From: Occultella gossypii
Lineage (GTDB): Bacteria; Actinomycetota; Actinomycetes; Actinomycetales; Beutenbergiaceae
Assembly (NCBI RefSeq): GCF_019947135.1
Contig: NZ_JAGSHT010000001.1
Coordinates: forward strand, 62,001-126,000
Reading direction: 5' to 3'
DNA: 64,000 nt
Both the position numbers and the translations under genes were made by a program. Below the pieces are notes generated by a model. The model saw only the letters and a list, made by a program, of their open reading frames with translations, searched no databases and was not told where the DNA came from. Of this stretch, positions 16,298 through 25,068 are shown piece after piece. Within the stretch, counting starts at the first letter, position 1, and every line of letters starts with the position of its first letter.

Positions 16298-16357
16298 CAG
16301 GTCAGTACCTGGCCGCTACCGGCAGCGCGAGGTGCGCCGATCTGCTCACAGCAGATC
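16298..16357. promoter_or_regulatory. Two inverted repeats in the clpP1 upstream region
   Basis: CAGGT-CAGT-ACCTG (16298-16311) and a perfect eight-base repeat GATCTGCT-CAC-AGCAGATC (16339-16357) lie in the 185-base gap between the VOC gene and clpP1. Either could be an operator or, for the second, a 5' leader hairpin 78 bases before the start codon. I do not see a convincing ClgR box. Confidence 0.4.
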
Positions 16358-16434
16358 CGCCGTCGGGCGCATCGACCTCGACCGACGCGCAAGCGGCGCA
16401 GGCTGAGTGGACCAACCCACGAAGGGAGCCTGCC

Positions 16435-17040
16435 ATGTCCGAAGGGACCAGACTCGACGACCGCCTGGCGGACGGTCTCATGCAACACCGCGTCATCGCC
16501 ATCGGCACCGAGGTCGACGACGATGTCGCCGCCCGCATCACCAGCCAGCTCCTGCTGCTCTCCGCCCAGGACCCGAAGGCGGACATCACCCTGCTGATCA
16601 ACTCACCGGGCGGCTCGGTCTCGGCCGGGCTCGCGATGTACGACACGATGCGGCTGATTCCCAACGACGTCGCCACCGTCGCGATGGGACTGGCCGCGAG
16701 CATGGGCCAGTTCCTGCTCTCCGCGGGCACCCCCGGCAAGCGGTACGCGCTGCGCCACGCGCGGATCCTGATGCACCAGGGTTCCGCCGGGCTGCAGGGC
16801 ACGGCGGTGGACATCGCGATCCAGGCGGAGAACCTCGAGCACACCCGCTCGGTGATGCTCTCCCTCATCGCCGAGCACACCGGGCAGCCGCTGAAGCGCA
16901 TCGAGGCGGACTCCGACCGGGACCGGTGGTTCACGGCCGAGGAGGCCCACGAGTACGGCTTCGTGGACGCGATCGTGACCGACGTCGGCGACGTGATGCC
17001 CGTGCGGGCCCGTCGCGCCGGGTTGGGTGGGCAGCTGTGA
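16435..17040 (+). CDS. clpP1: ATP-dependent Clp protease proteolytic subunit ClpP1
   Basis: 201 residues. Serine protease subunit that forms a barrel with ClpP2 and degrades proteins fed by ClpC/ClpX. The catalytic triad is Ser89 (GLAASMG), His114 (ARILMHQ) and Asp163 (SDRDRW). The ATG 16435 follows GAAGGGAG; longer in-frame upstream sequence lacks family similarity. The clpP2 gene overlaps its stop, giving the clpP1-clpP2 pair usual in actinobacteria, where both subunits are needed for activity. Numbering as 1 and 2 follows gene order only. Confidence 0.93.
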   Translation: MSEGTRLDDRLADGLMQHRVIAIGTEVDDDVAARITSQLLLLSAQDPKADITLLINSPGGSVSAGLAMYDTMRLIPNDVATVAMGLAASMGQFLLSAGTPGKRYALRHARILMHQGSAGLQGTAVDIAIQAENLEHTRSVMLSLIAEHTGQPLKRIEADSDRDRWFTAEEAHEYGFVDAIVTDVGDVMPVRARRAGLGGQL

Positions 17041-17648
17041 TGAGCCAGTACACGATCCCCAGCGTCATTGAGCGGACCACCTCGGGGGAGCGTGCGGCGG
17101 ATGTCTACTCCCGGCTGCTCTCGGACCGCATCGTGTTCCTCGGCACCGAGATCGACGACGGCGTGGCGAACACGATCATCGCCCAGCTGATCCATCTCGA
17201 GTCGGTCGACCCCGACGGCGAGATCAACCTCTACATCAACTCACCCGGCGGCTCGGTCACCGCGATGCTCGCGATCTACGACACCATGCAGTTCGTCCGG
17301 GCACCGGTCGCCACGATCTGCGTGGGCCAGGCTGCGTCGTCCGCGGCGGTCCTGCTGGCGGCGGGGGAGCCCGGCCGGCGCGGGGTGCTCCCGCACGCCC
17401 GGGTGCTGTTGCACCCGCCGTCGATGGGCGGGCAGGGTGCGCTGCCGGACCTGCGCATCCAGGCGGCGGAGATCGCCCGGATGCGCGCCGAGGTGGACGA
17501 GATCCTGTCCCAGCACACCGGGCAGGACGTCAGGCGGCTGGCCGAGGACACCTCGCGGGACCGGATCTTCACTGCGCCGCAGGCGGTGGACTACCACCTG
17601 GTGGACGAGGTGGTCGCCGTCAGAGCCCGCGCAGTCGCCTCACGCTGA
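17040..17648 (+). CDS. clpP2: ATP-dependent Clp protease proteolytic subunit ClpP2
   Basis: 202 residues. The catalytic triad is complete: Ser100 (VGQAASSAA), His125 (ARVLLHPP) and Asp174 (SRDRIF). It has INSPGGSV like other ClpP proteins. Its ATG overlaps the clpP1 stop by one base (TGATG), so the two subunits are made together. It differs from ClpP1 in the handle and N-terminal loop, consistent with a mixed two-ring complex. It converges on the ClgR-like gene five bases away. Confidence 0.93.
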   Translation: MSQYTIPSVIERTTSGERAADVYSRLLSDRIVFLGTEIDDGVANTIIAQLIHLESVDPDGEINLYINSPGGSVTAMLAIYDTMQFVRAPVATICVGQAASSAAVLLAAGEPGRRGVLPHARVLLHPPSMGGQGALPDLRIQAAEIARMRAEVDEILSQHTGQDVRRLAEDTSRDRIFTAPQAVDYHLVDEVVAVRARAVASR

Positions 17649-17653
17649 GATGC

Positions 17654-18163
17654 TCACGCCGCGAGCAGCACCGGGGTGCTCGCGGCGAGCGAACGGGAGA
17701 CCCGGCCGGCCAGTTCGGCCAACTCCAGGCCGAGCGAGCTGCCGATCGCCTCGAGGATCTCCGAGGATGGCTCCTTGCGGCCGCGTTCGACCTCGGACAG
17801 GTACTGGGTGGACACCCCGGCGACCGAGGCGACGTCACCCTGGGTTCGACCCTGCTCGTGGCGTTCGGTGCGCAACTGGTGGCCGACGGCCTCGCGCCAC
17901 AGCAGCGGCCGGGGGTGCGTGGCGGGGCGCGGTCGGGACTGCGGGTCGCCGATGGCAGGAACGCCCGACGGCGGCGGCGCCGTCCGGTGATCGGGTACCG
18001 GCTGGTCGTACTCGCCCTGGGTCGGCTCGGGCGAGGGCTCGGTGTCCGCGCGCTCGGCCCAGGCGGCCTCGGGGTCGGCGGGTGCCGGCCGCGGCTGCGT
18101 CGTTCGTGCCGCTCGTGCCATTCGTGCTGCTCGGTGGGCCGCGAGCTCGATGACCTGTCCCAT
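17654..18163 (-). CDS. XRE-family regulator resembling ClgR
   Basis: 169 residues. The first 90 residues are Ala/Arg/Pro-rich and low complexity. The C-terminal half is a helix-turn-helix of the XRE/Cro type, LWREAVGHQLRTERHEQGRT then VASVAGVSTQYLSEVERGRK and EPSSEILEAIGSSLGL. This resembles the DNA-binding domain of ClgR, the actinobacterial activator of clp genes, and it sits tail to tail with clpP1-clpP2. Whether it regulates them is inference. ClgR itself is shorter, lacks the long N-terminus, and normally carries a C-terminal Ala-Ala degron; this protein also ends in LLAA. The start at 18163 is supported by TAGGCT at 18176-18171, a leaderless-type signal. Confidence 0.75.
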   Translation of the reverse strand: MGQVIELAAHRAARMARAARTTQPRPAPADPEAAWAERADTEPSPEPTQGEYDQPVPDHRTAPPPSGVPAIGDPQSRPRPATHPRPLLWREAVGHQLRTERHEQGRTQGDVASVAGVSTQYLSEVERGRKEPSSEILEAIGSSLGLELAELAGRVSRSLAASTPVLLAA

Positions 18164-18234
18164 GGTGGGCAGCCTACGGATGAGGCTCGGGACACGCATC
18201 GATGTTCCCGTGGAGCGTAATCGGGGGTCAGGCC

Positions 18235-18336
18235 CATCATGACTGCGTGGAAGGACTTCGTCTGGCCGTTGCCAGCCTGCCGCCGCTGGTCGTCTTCCTC
18301 GTTTTCCAACGACAGATCGTGAGCGGCGTCGCAACG
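18235..18336 (+). pseudogene. Relic of a carbohydrate ABC-transporter permease (MalG type)
   Basis: Two short peptides in different frames match consecutive conserved parts at the C-terminus of MalG-type sugar permeases: MTAWKDFVWPL (18239-18271), the usual AWNDFLWPL region, and ASLPPLVVFLVFQRQIVSG (18271-18327), the usual final helix. The roughly 35 residues that should lie between them are missing and the frame changes. The rest of the 256-base gap between the XRE gene and the next CDS shows nothing else recognisable. It appears to be the last trace of a deleted sugar-transport operon. Confidence 0.6.
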
Positions 18337-18419
18337 CGCCGAGCGATGAGTTTCGTCGCGCGCCCGGGTCTTATCCCTGGAGTGACGGACGACCTACCTC
18401 GTTGACCCAAGGATGTGAC

Positions 18420-18944
18420 ATGTCAGAGCGTGAACCGGAAGTTGTGCTCGGACCGTTCTCGACTCCAGGGGCGCAACCGACACCGTGGGCCTCGGCGTTG
18501 GCCGTCCTCGGTCCGGCGGAGGTGTTCTGGCTCGCCACGGTGCGCCCCGACGGGCGACCGCACGTGACGCCGCTGCTGGCGGCATGGAGCCTCGGTGGCC
18601 TGTGCTTCACCACGGGTGATCAGGAGCGCAAGGCGCTCAACCTCGAGCGCAACTCCCGCTGCGTGCTGACGACCGGCACGAATGCCCTGACCGGTGTGGA
18701 CGTCGTCATCGAAGGGGTGGCGACCGTGGTGGACGAGCGGTCGGCGCGCGAACGGGCTGTCGCGGACTTCGAACGTAAGTACGGTGCGCATCTGACCGCC
18801 CCCGAGGGCACCTGGTACCGGTTGGGCGAGGCCGTCGTCGCCGGCGACACCAGGCTCTATCGGGTCGCGCCGACCGTCGGATTCGCCTTCGGCAAGCTAC
18901 CGACCTCCAGTCAGACCCGCTACTCGTGGCCGGGTCGGCGGTGA
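18420..18944 (+). CDS. Pyridoxamine 5'-phosphate oxidase-like (FMN-binding split barrel) protein
   Basis: 174 residues. The pattern VFWLATVRPDGRPHVTPLLAAW followed by CFTTGDQERKALNLERNSRC is that of the PPOX/F420-binding split-barrel superfamily; such proteins bind FMN or F420 and act as oxidoreductases. C-terminal YRVAPTVGFAFGK is also usual. The substrate is not assignable. The ATG 18420 is preceded by AAGGATG; an upstream TTG at 18402 is less likely. The stop shares a base with the start of the following damaged serine-hydrolase gene. Confidence 0.85.
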   Translation: MSEREPEVVLGPFSTPGAQPTPWASALAVLGPAEVFWLATVRPDGRPHVTPLLAAWSLGGLCFTTGDQERKALNLERNSRCVLTTGTNALTGVDVVIEGVATVVDERSARERAVADFERKYGAHLTAPEGTWYRLGEAVVAGDTRLYRVAPTVGFAFGKLPTSSQTRYSWPGRR

Positions 18945-20020
18945 TGTCGACGATGCCCGCCCTGCAGGAGAAGGTCCAGGGCGTCCTGGGCGAACTCGTC
19001 GACGCCGGAGCCGAGACCGGCTTGCAGGTCGCCGTCTTCCACCACGGTGATCTCGTCGTCGACGCCGTCGCCGGGGTCGCCGACAGCCGGACCGGGCGCG
19101 CAGTCACCGCGGACACGCCGTTCTTCAGTTTCTCCTCGGGCAAGGTGATGTCATCGCTCATCGCGCACCTGCTCGTGAGCACCGGCGCCGTCGACTACGA
19201 CACACCGGTGGTCGACCTGTGGCCGGAGTTCGGTGCCCATGGGAAGGGGACCACGACACTTCGGCACGTGCTCACCCACTCGGCCGGGGTGCCTGCGATG
19301 CCTCGTGACATCGGTCCCACCGACCTGCCCGACTGGCCGCGGGTGTGCACCGCAATCGCCGACGTCGTACCCCGGTGCCGAGACGGGGTATCACTCGTTC
19401 ACCTTCGGCTTCCTCGTCGGCGAGGTCGCGCGCCGGGCCACCGGTCGCCCGATGCGACAACTCCTTGACGATTGGGTCGCCGCGCCTCTGGGCCTCGGCG
19501 GCGAGCTCTACTTCGGTGTGCCCCGAACCGACCTGGCCCGACTGGCACGACTCGAAGACGCCGCTCCACCCCCGGCCGTCCCATCCGACGACGACGCGGT
19601 CCTCGCGCCCTGGGAGAGGCAGCCGACCGCGGCCATGGGCAACAGCCCTGCGATCCTGCACGCTGACATTCCGTCGGTCGGCACGTTCACGGCGCGAGGG
19701 ATCGCCGCCGCTCATGCCGCGGTGCTCGATGGCCGCCTCATCGATCCGCACCAGCTCGAGGAAATGACGGCGGTCGCCTTCGAGGGCGTCGACCGGGTCT
19801 TCGGCAACCCCGTGCGGCTGGCACTGGGCTATCCGCTCGGGCGCCCGGGCGGCCGCCGGACGGCTCGCCCACCACGTTCGGCTGGGTCGGTGGCGGCGGC
19901 AGCTGCGTCTGGGCGGACCCGGCCACCGGCACGTCCTTCGCCATGACCAAGACGCGTCTGGTCCCGGATTTCGAGAGCGCTCGGCGTCTCACGGAGCTGG
20001 TGGCCGCCGAGATCGACTGA
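18944..20020 (+). pseudogene. Beta-lactamase-family serine hydrolase, disrupted by two frameshifts
   Basis: The reading frame of a class C/DD-peptidase-like serine hydrolase can be followed across two shifts. The first part (from ATG 18944) has the SxxK motif in FFSFSSGKVM and HVLTHSAGVP. Near 19370, an extra C in a run of four shifts the frame; ETGYHSFTFGFLVGEVARRA continues it, with the Tyr motif. Near 19845-19858 a second, opposite shift occurs in GC-rich DNA, and PTTFGWVGGGGSCVWADPA continues to the stop at 20020, with the usual Gly-rich third motif. Apart from the shifts the gene is full length (about 358 codons). Either a recent pseudogene or two sequencing errors; both sites are error-prone runs. 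Confidence 0.75.
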
Positions 20021-20037
20021 CGTGCCTGCGCCCGAGG

Positions 20038-20058
20038 TAGAATCGAACACATGTTCGC
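20038..20058 (+). promoter_or_regulatory. dnaE2 promoter: -10 hexamer and SOS box overlapping the start codon
   Basis: TAGAAT (20038-20043) is a near-perfect -10 located seven bases before the ATG at 20051, so transcription should start at or next to the start codon. TCGAAC-ACAT-GTTCGC (20043-20058) matches the LexA consensus at 11 of 12 positions and spans the ATG. LexA bound here would cover the transcription and translation start together. Confidence 0.85.
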
Positions 20059-23000
20059 ACCGGGTTACGCCGAGCTGCACGCCCACTCGGCGTTCAGCTT
20101 CCTCGACGGCGCCAGCCAACCCGAGGAGCTGGCGATCGAAGCAGCCGGGCTCGGCCTGTCCGCGATGGCGATCACCGATCACAACGGCCTCTACGGGGTG
20201 GTCCGGTTCGCCGAGGCCGCACGCACCCTGAAACTGCCCACCCTGTACGGGGCGGAGTTGAGCCTGGACGCGCCCGTGCGGCCCACCGGGATGCCGGACC
20301 CGCCGGGCACCCATCTGCTCGTCCTGGCCCGCGGGGCCGAGGGATACCGGCGGTTGTCCCGGTCCATCGCGAACGCCCACCTGGCCAGCGGGAAGAAGGG
20401 GGAGGCGCACTACCGGCTCGGTGAGCTCGCCGACCTGGCCGCCGGGAACTGGCTCGTCCTGACCGGCTGCCGCAAGGGTGCGGTGCGCCGGGCCCTGGAA
20501 CCCGAGCCCGGGCGGTTCGACCTGGTCGCCGCGCGCAGGGAGCTGGACGTCCTGGTGGACCATTTCGGCGCGGAGAACGTGGTCGTCGAGATCACCGACT
20601 CCGGTGCGCCGCTGGACTCGGTGCGCTGCGACGCGCTCGCCGAGCTAGCCGCGGCCGCCCGGCTGCCCGTGGTGGCCACCGGCGCGGTGCACTGCGCGAG
20701 TCCCGCGGACCAGCCCCTCGCGGACGTCCTGGCCGCGGTGCGGGCGCGCACCACCCTGGCCGAGCTCGACGGCTGGCTCCCGCCCAGCGCCGCTCACGTG
20801 CGTACGCCGGCGGAGATGTACGCCCGGCACGCCACCCGCCCGGAGGCGGTCGCGATGAGCGTGGAACTGGCACAGCAGTGCGCGTTCGACCTGCGCCTGG
20901 TGGCACCGAACCTGCCTCCGCACCCGGTGCCGCCGGGGCACACCGAAGCCACCTGGCTGCGCCACCTCACCTACGAGGGAGCCCTGGACCGGTACGGCCC
21001 GCCGGAGGCCCCGCGACTGCCCGGCGCGTACGCCACGATCGAGCGGGAGCTCGACATCATCATCGACCTGGACTTCCCCGGGTACTTCCTGATCGTGCAC
21101 GAGATCGTCGACTTCTGCCGACGCAACGACATCCTCTGCCAGGGCCGCGGCTCCGCCGCGAACTCCGCCGTCTGCTATGCCCTCGGCATCACCGCCGTCG
21201 ACGCCGTGCAGCACAAGCTGCTGTTCGAACGGTTCCTGTCCCCGGGCCGCTCCGGCCCGCCGGACATCGACGTGGACATCGAGTCCCGGCGCCGGGAGGA
21301 GGTGATCCAGTTCGTCTACGAACGCTACGGCCGCACCCACGCCGCACAAGTGGCGAACGTGATCTCCTACCGGCCGCGCTCGGCGATCCGGGACGCCGCG
21401 AAGGCGTTCGGCTACGACGTCGGGCAGCAGGACGCCTGGTCCAAGGGCATCGAACGATGGGGCAGTCTGCGCCCGAGCCCGCCGGACGGCGCCGACGGCA
21501 CCGACGGCTCGGGCAAGCGGATCAGCGAACTCGAGCGCCGCCGTCGGGACGGACCGTGGACCCCGAGCCCGGAGGTGGTCGCCGCGGCCGACGGCGCCAC
21601 CGGCGGCGGCGACCTCGACGGCATCCCCGCGGAGGTCGTGGACATGGCCGAACGGATGCTGCGCCTGCCCCGCCACCTCGGCATCCACTCCGGCGGCATG
21701 GTGCTGTGCGACCGCCCGGTCATCGACGTGTGCCCGGTGGAGTGGGCCACCATGCCCGGGCGCACCGTGCTGCAGTGGGACAAGGACGACTGCGCCGATG
21801 CCGGCCTGGTGAAGTTCGACCTGCTCGGCCTCGGCATGCTCACCGCGCTGCGGCTCGCGTTCACCTGGGTGCGGGACATCGAGGGGGTGGACGTGGGGCT
21901 GCACTCGCTGCCGCAGGAGGACCCAGCGGTGTACGACCTGCTCTGCGCCGCGGACACGGTGGGCGTGTTCCAGGTGGAGTCCCGGGCACAGATGGCCACC
22001 CTGCCGCGGCTGCAGCCCCGGGAGTTCTACGACATCGTCGTGGAGGTGGCGCTGATCCGGCCCGGGCCGATCCAGGGCAACTCGGTGCACCCCTACATCA
22101 ACCGGGCCCGGGGTCGGGAGGAGGTCACCTACCTGCACCCGCTGCTCGAGCCTGCCCTGTCCAAGACCCTCGGCGTGCCGCTGTTCCAGGAGCAGCTCAT
22201 GCAGATCGCGATCGACGTGGCCGATTTCAGCGCCGCCGAGGCGGACCAGCTGCGCCGGGCGATGGGGTCCAAACGGTCCGCCGAGAAGATGGAGGCCCTG
22301 CACGCGCGCCTGCTCGCCGGGATGGCGGCGAAGGGGATCTCCGCCGAGATCGGTGAACAGATCTTCGACAAGCTCAAGGCATTCTCCGACTTCGGTTTCC
22401 CCGAGTCGCACGCGTTCTCCTTCGCCTACCTCGTCTACGCCAGCTCGTGGCTGAAGGTGCACCACCCCGAGGCGTTCTACGCCGGGCTGCTCGCGGCGCA
22501 GCCGATGGGGTTCTACTCGCCGCAGTCGCTCGTCGCCGATGCCCGACGGCGGGGGGTTCGGGTCGAGCGTGCGGACGTCGCCTTCTCGCAGGTACAGGCG
22601 TGCGTGGAGCGGGCCGACGGCGGAGGGCTGGGCGTGCGCCTCGGGCTCGCCCCGATCCGGGGGATCGGGGAGAAGGGGGCCGAGCGGATCGTCGCGGCCC
22701 GGGAGGCCGCGCCGCTGCGCGACCTCGCCGATCTGGCCCGCCGGGTGCGGCTGTCCGCCGCCCAGCTTGAGGCGCTCGCGACCGCCGGTGCGCTCGACTC
22801 CTTCGGGCACTCCCGGCGGGAGGCGCTCTGGCTCGCCGGTGCCCTGGCCGGCGAGAGCGGCACCTCGACCCTGGTCCGCTCCGGCGACGGGCAGCAGGTG
22901 CTCCGGGCCGTGCAGGAGCCGCTGCCGTTCACCGCCGTCGGTATCGACCTGCCCACTCTGCCGGGCATGGACGAGGTGACCACCGCCGTCGCCGACGTGT

Positions 23001-23380
23001 GGGCCACCGGGGTGTCCACAGACTCCTTCCCCACCGAGTTCCTGCGCACCGACCTGGATGCCCGCGGGGTGCTGCGGGTGACCGACGTGCCCGGCGCCGG
23101 GTCCGGCAAGCGGGTGCGGGTGGCCGGGGTGGTCACGCACCGGCAGCGTCCGTCCACGGCCGGTGGGGTGACGTTCCTGTCCCTCGAGGACGAGACCGGC
23201 CTGCTGAACGTCATCTGTACGCAAGGGCTGTGGGGTCGCTACCGGCGGGTCGCCCGCACCAGCGCCGCCCTGGTGGTGCGGGGCACCGTGGAGACCGCCG
23301 ACGGCGTGACGAACCTGATGGCCGACTCGATCACCGCCCTGAGCCTGCGGGTGGCCTCCACCTCCCGCGACTTCCAGTGA
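20051..23380 (+). CDS. dnaE2: Error-prone DNA polymerase DnaE2
   Basis: 1109 residues, a C-family replicative-type polymerase used in damage-induced mutagenesis together with ImuA' and ImuB. The N-terminal PHP domain starts at YAELHAHSAFSFLDG and AITDHNGLYG. The palm aspartates are in PDIDVDIE (residues about 404-410) and KFDLLGLGM (about 589). The helix-hairpin-helix region is near residue 870, and an OB-fold domain (VAGVVTHRQRPSTAGGVTFL) ends the protein. The length and lack of the long tau-binding tail fit DnaE2 rather than DnaE1. It lies 6.4 kb from imuB but has its own SOS box overlapping the start codon. Confidence 0.95.
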   Translation: MFAPGYAELHAHSAFSFLDGASQPEELAIEAAGLGLSAMAITDHNGLYGVVRFAEAARTLKLPTLYGAELSLDAPVRPTGMPDPPGTHLLVLARGAEGYRRLSRSIANAHLASGKKGEAHYRLGELADLAAGNWLVLTGCRKGAVRRALEPEPGRFDLVAARRELDVLVDHFGAENVVVEITDSGAPLDSVRCDALAELAAAARLPVVATGAVHCASPADQPLADVLAAVRARTTLAELDGWLPPSAAHVRTPAEMYARHATRPEAVAMSVELAQQCAFDLRLVAPNLPPHPVPPGHTEATWLRHLTYEGALDRYGPPEAPRLPGAYATIERELDIIIDLDFPGYFLIVHEIVDFCRRNDILCQGRGSAANSAVCYALGITAVDAVQHKLLFERFLSPGRSGPPDIDVDIESRRREEVIQFVYERYGRTHAAQVANVISYRPRSAIRDAAKAFGYDVGQQDAWSKGIERWGSLRPSPPDGADGTDGSGKRISELERRRRDGPWTPSPEVVAAADGATGGGDLDGIPAEVVDMAERMLRLPRHLGIHSGGMVLCDRPVIDVCPVEWATMPGRTVLQWDKDDCADAGLVKFDLLGLGMLTALRLAFTWVRDIEGVDVGLHSLPQEDPAVYDLLCAADTVGVFQVESRAQMATLPRLQPREFYDIVVEVALIRPGPIQGNSVHPYINRARGREEVTYLHPLLEPALSKTLGVPLFQEQLMQIAIDVADFSAAEADQLRRAMGSKRSAEKMEALHARLLAGMAAKGISAEIGEQIFDKLKAFSDFGFPESHAFSFAYLVYASSWLKVHHPEAFYAGLLAAQPMGFYSPQSLVADARRRGVRVERADVAFSQVQACVERADGGGLGVRLGLAPIRGIGEKGAERIVAAREAAPLRDLADLARRVRLSAAQLEALATAGALDSFGHSRREALWLAGALAGESGTSTLVRSGDGQQVLRAVQEPLPFTAVGIDLPTLPGMDEVTTAVADVWATGVSTDSFPTEFLRTDLDARGVLRVTDVPGAGSGKRVRVAGVVTHRQRPSTAGGVTFLSLEDETGLLNVICTQGLWGRYRRVARTSAALVVRGTVETADGVTNLMADSITALSLRVASTSRDFQ

Positions 23381-23389
23381 GATCGAGGT

Positions 23390-24073
23390 TCACCACCCCA
23401 GCTCGCCGGCTTCGTCCTGGAAGGTTCCCGTCGGGCCGTCCACGCCCAGAGTCGCCCACCGCACGACGATCCGGGCGCTCTCCTCGACCGATCGCCCGAT
23501 GCCGAAGGCTGCGGTCATGTCGGTGGCGGTGGTCCCCGGCTCGATGGCGTTGAACTTGATGCCCGGCTGCGCCTTCGCGTACTGCACGGTCAGCATCGTG
23601 GCCGCGGTCTTGGATGCTGAGTACAGCGCGAGCGGCAGCCGGAACTCAGGCCGCTCGGGGTTGTTCACCGCCCAGAACGATCCAGCGCTGCTCGAGATGG
23701 TGACGACGTTGGGGTTCGACGAGCGGCGCAGCAGCGGCAGGGCCGCCTCCGTGACGCGCACGATGCCGACCACGTTCGTGTCGAACGAGCGCAGGGCCGC
23801 AGGGCCGTCGAGGGCCGTGTCCAGGACTCCGGCGTTGTGCACGAGGACGTCGAGGTGGCCCTCGGCCGCGTTGATCGCTGCCAGTGCGCTCGACACGGAT
23901 GCGTCGTCGGTGACGTCGAGCTGCACGAATCGCGCTCCGAGCGTTGCTGCAGCGCGCTCGCCTCGTTCGATGTCGCGTGCACCGACGTAGACGGTGTGGC
24001 CAACCTCCAGCAGTTGCCTCGCGGACTCGAAACCGATGCCCTTGTTGGCACCGGTGATCAGGGTGACGGTCAT
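23390..24073 (-). CDS. Short-chain dehydrogenase/reductase
   Basis: 227 residues, classical SDR. The NAD(P) motif TGANKGIGFESARQL begins at residue about 7, NNAG appears as HNAGVLD, the catalytic Ser is in ISSSAG, and the catalytic pair is YSASK (YxxxK). The start at 24073 (MTVTLITGANKG) has GGAAAGGAC upstream; longer in-frame sequence is not conserved. It faces an XRE-type regulator across a 140-base gap that holds a clear palindrome, a pairing commonly seen for these regulators. The substrate is unknown. Confidence 0.9.
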   Translation of the reverse strand: MTVTLITGANKGIGFESARQLLEVGHTVYVGARDIERGERAAATLGARFVQLDVTDDASVSSALAAINAAEGHLDVLVHNAGVLDTALDGPAALRSFDTNVVGIVRVTEAALPLLRRSSNPNVVTISSSAGSFWAVNNPERPEFRLPLALYSASKTAATMLTVQYAKAQPGIKFNAIEPGTTATDMTAAFGIGRSVEESARIVVRWATLGVDGPTGTFQDEAGELGW

Positions 24074-24143
24074 GTCTGTCCTTTCCATAGGGTCCGGCCC
24101 GAACAGGCCGCTCCGGACGCTACGAACATCCACCGCTCCCGCC

Positions 24144-24169
24144 CAGAGTCCCGTTGGGACGGGGGTCTG
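24144..24169. promoter_or_regulatory. Composite palindrome between the SDR and XRE genes
   Basis: CAGA-N2-CCCGT-N4-ACGGG-N2-TCTG: both the inner five-base and outer four-base arms are perfect. Located between the divergent genes, it probably is the operator of the XRE regulator, which would then control its neighbour and itself. A TAGAGT -10 for the regulator gene lies at 24202-24207. Confidence 0.5.
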
Positions 24170-24213
24170 ACAGGGCTCTCCCTGGCATCGCCGGACCGGC
24201 TTAGAGTTGCCGC

Positions 24214-25068
24214 ATGGACCAGACGACCAACGCTCTCGCCGCGTTCCTGCGAGCCCGGCGCGACTTGGTCGGACCGGAGCGGGCAGGCATCCCCGATGAC
24301 GGTACGCGGCGGGTACCGGGGCTCCGCCGGGAGGAAGTCGCCATGCTCGCCGGCATCAGCGCGGACTACTACCTGCGGTTGGAGCGCGGCCGCGACCGGA
24401 ACCCGTCCCCTCAGGTGCTCGAATCGATCGCGCGCGTCCTGCACCTCGACGACGATCACTTCGCCCACCTGCTCAGCCTGGTCGCGGAGGTTCCCCGGCA
24501 GCGCAGACGCCGCCGGAAGCAGGCACCTCCGTCAGGTGCGCTCAAGCTGCTCGACTCCCTCGCGCAGCCCGCGTTCATCGAGAACCGGTACTTCGACGTC
24601 CTGGCCTCCAACGCACTTGCCCGAGCGGTCGACCCCCGTCTGGCCGTCGGCCGCAACCAGCTGCGGGACCTGTTCCTCGACCCGGCGGGACAGGCCTTGT
24701 ACCCGGACTGGGCGAGCGCCACCGAATGTCTCATCGCCAACCTCCGCCAGGCGGTCGGGAACGACGTGGACGACCCGCGCTTCATCGAACTCACGGGAGA
24801 GCTCACCCTGGCCAGCCCGCGCTTCCGCCAGCTCTGGGCGCGGCACGAAGTGCGGGGCCAGAGCGGTGGCTCGCTTCGGTTCGACCACCCGCAGGTCGGG
24901 GAGCTCATCCTCAACCGGGAGCGAATGGGCATCGCCGGCACGGAGAGCCTGATGCTCGTCGTGTTCCATCCCGATCCCGGATCCAGCGATGCGGAGAAGC
25001 TGACCCTCCTTGCTTCTGCGGACCTGCCCACCCTGCCGATCCAGCGCAGGATCGGCAGGAGCGTGTGA
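24214..25068 (+). CDS. XRE-family regulator with MmyB-like ligand-binding domain
   Basis: 284 residues. The N-terminal helix-turn-helix (GLRREEVAMLAGISADYYLR then LERGRDRNPSPQVLESIARV) is characteristic of a large actinobacterial group with a C-terminal MmyB-like PAS-type domain (RYFDVLASNALARAV ... RFDHPQVGEL). These regulators usually sit divergent from an oxidoreductase they control, as here with the SDR gene; the ligand may be a fatty acid or similar. ATG 24214 is six bases after TAGAGT, a leaderless-type signal. The next gene's GTG overlaps its stop. Confidence 0.9.
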   Translation: MDQTTNALAAFLRARRDLVGPERAGIPDDGTRRVPGLRREEVAMLAGISADYYLRLERGRDRNPSPQVLESIARVLHLDDDHFAHLLSLVAEVPRQRRRRRKQAPPSGALKLLDSLAQPAFIENRYFDVLASNALARAVDPRLAVGRNQLRDLFLDPAGQALYPDWASATECLIANLRQAVGNDVDDPRFIELTGELTLASPRFRQLWARHEVRGQSGGSLRFDHPQVGELILNRERMGIAGTESLMLVVFHPDPGSSDAEKLTLLASADLPTLPIQRRIGRSV

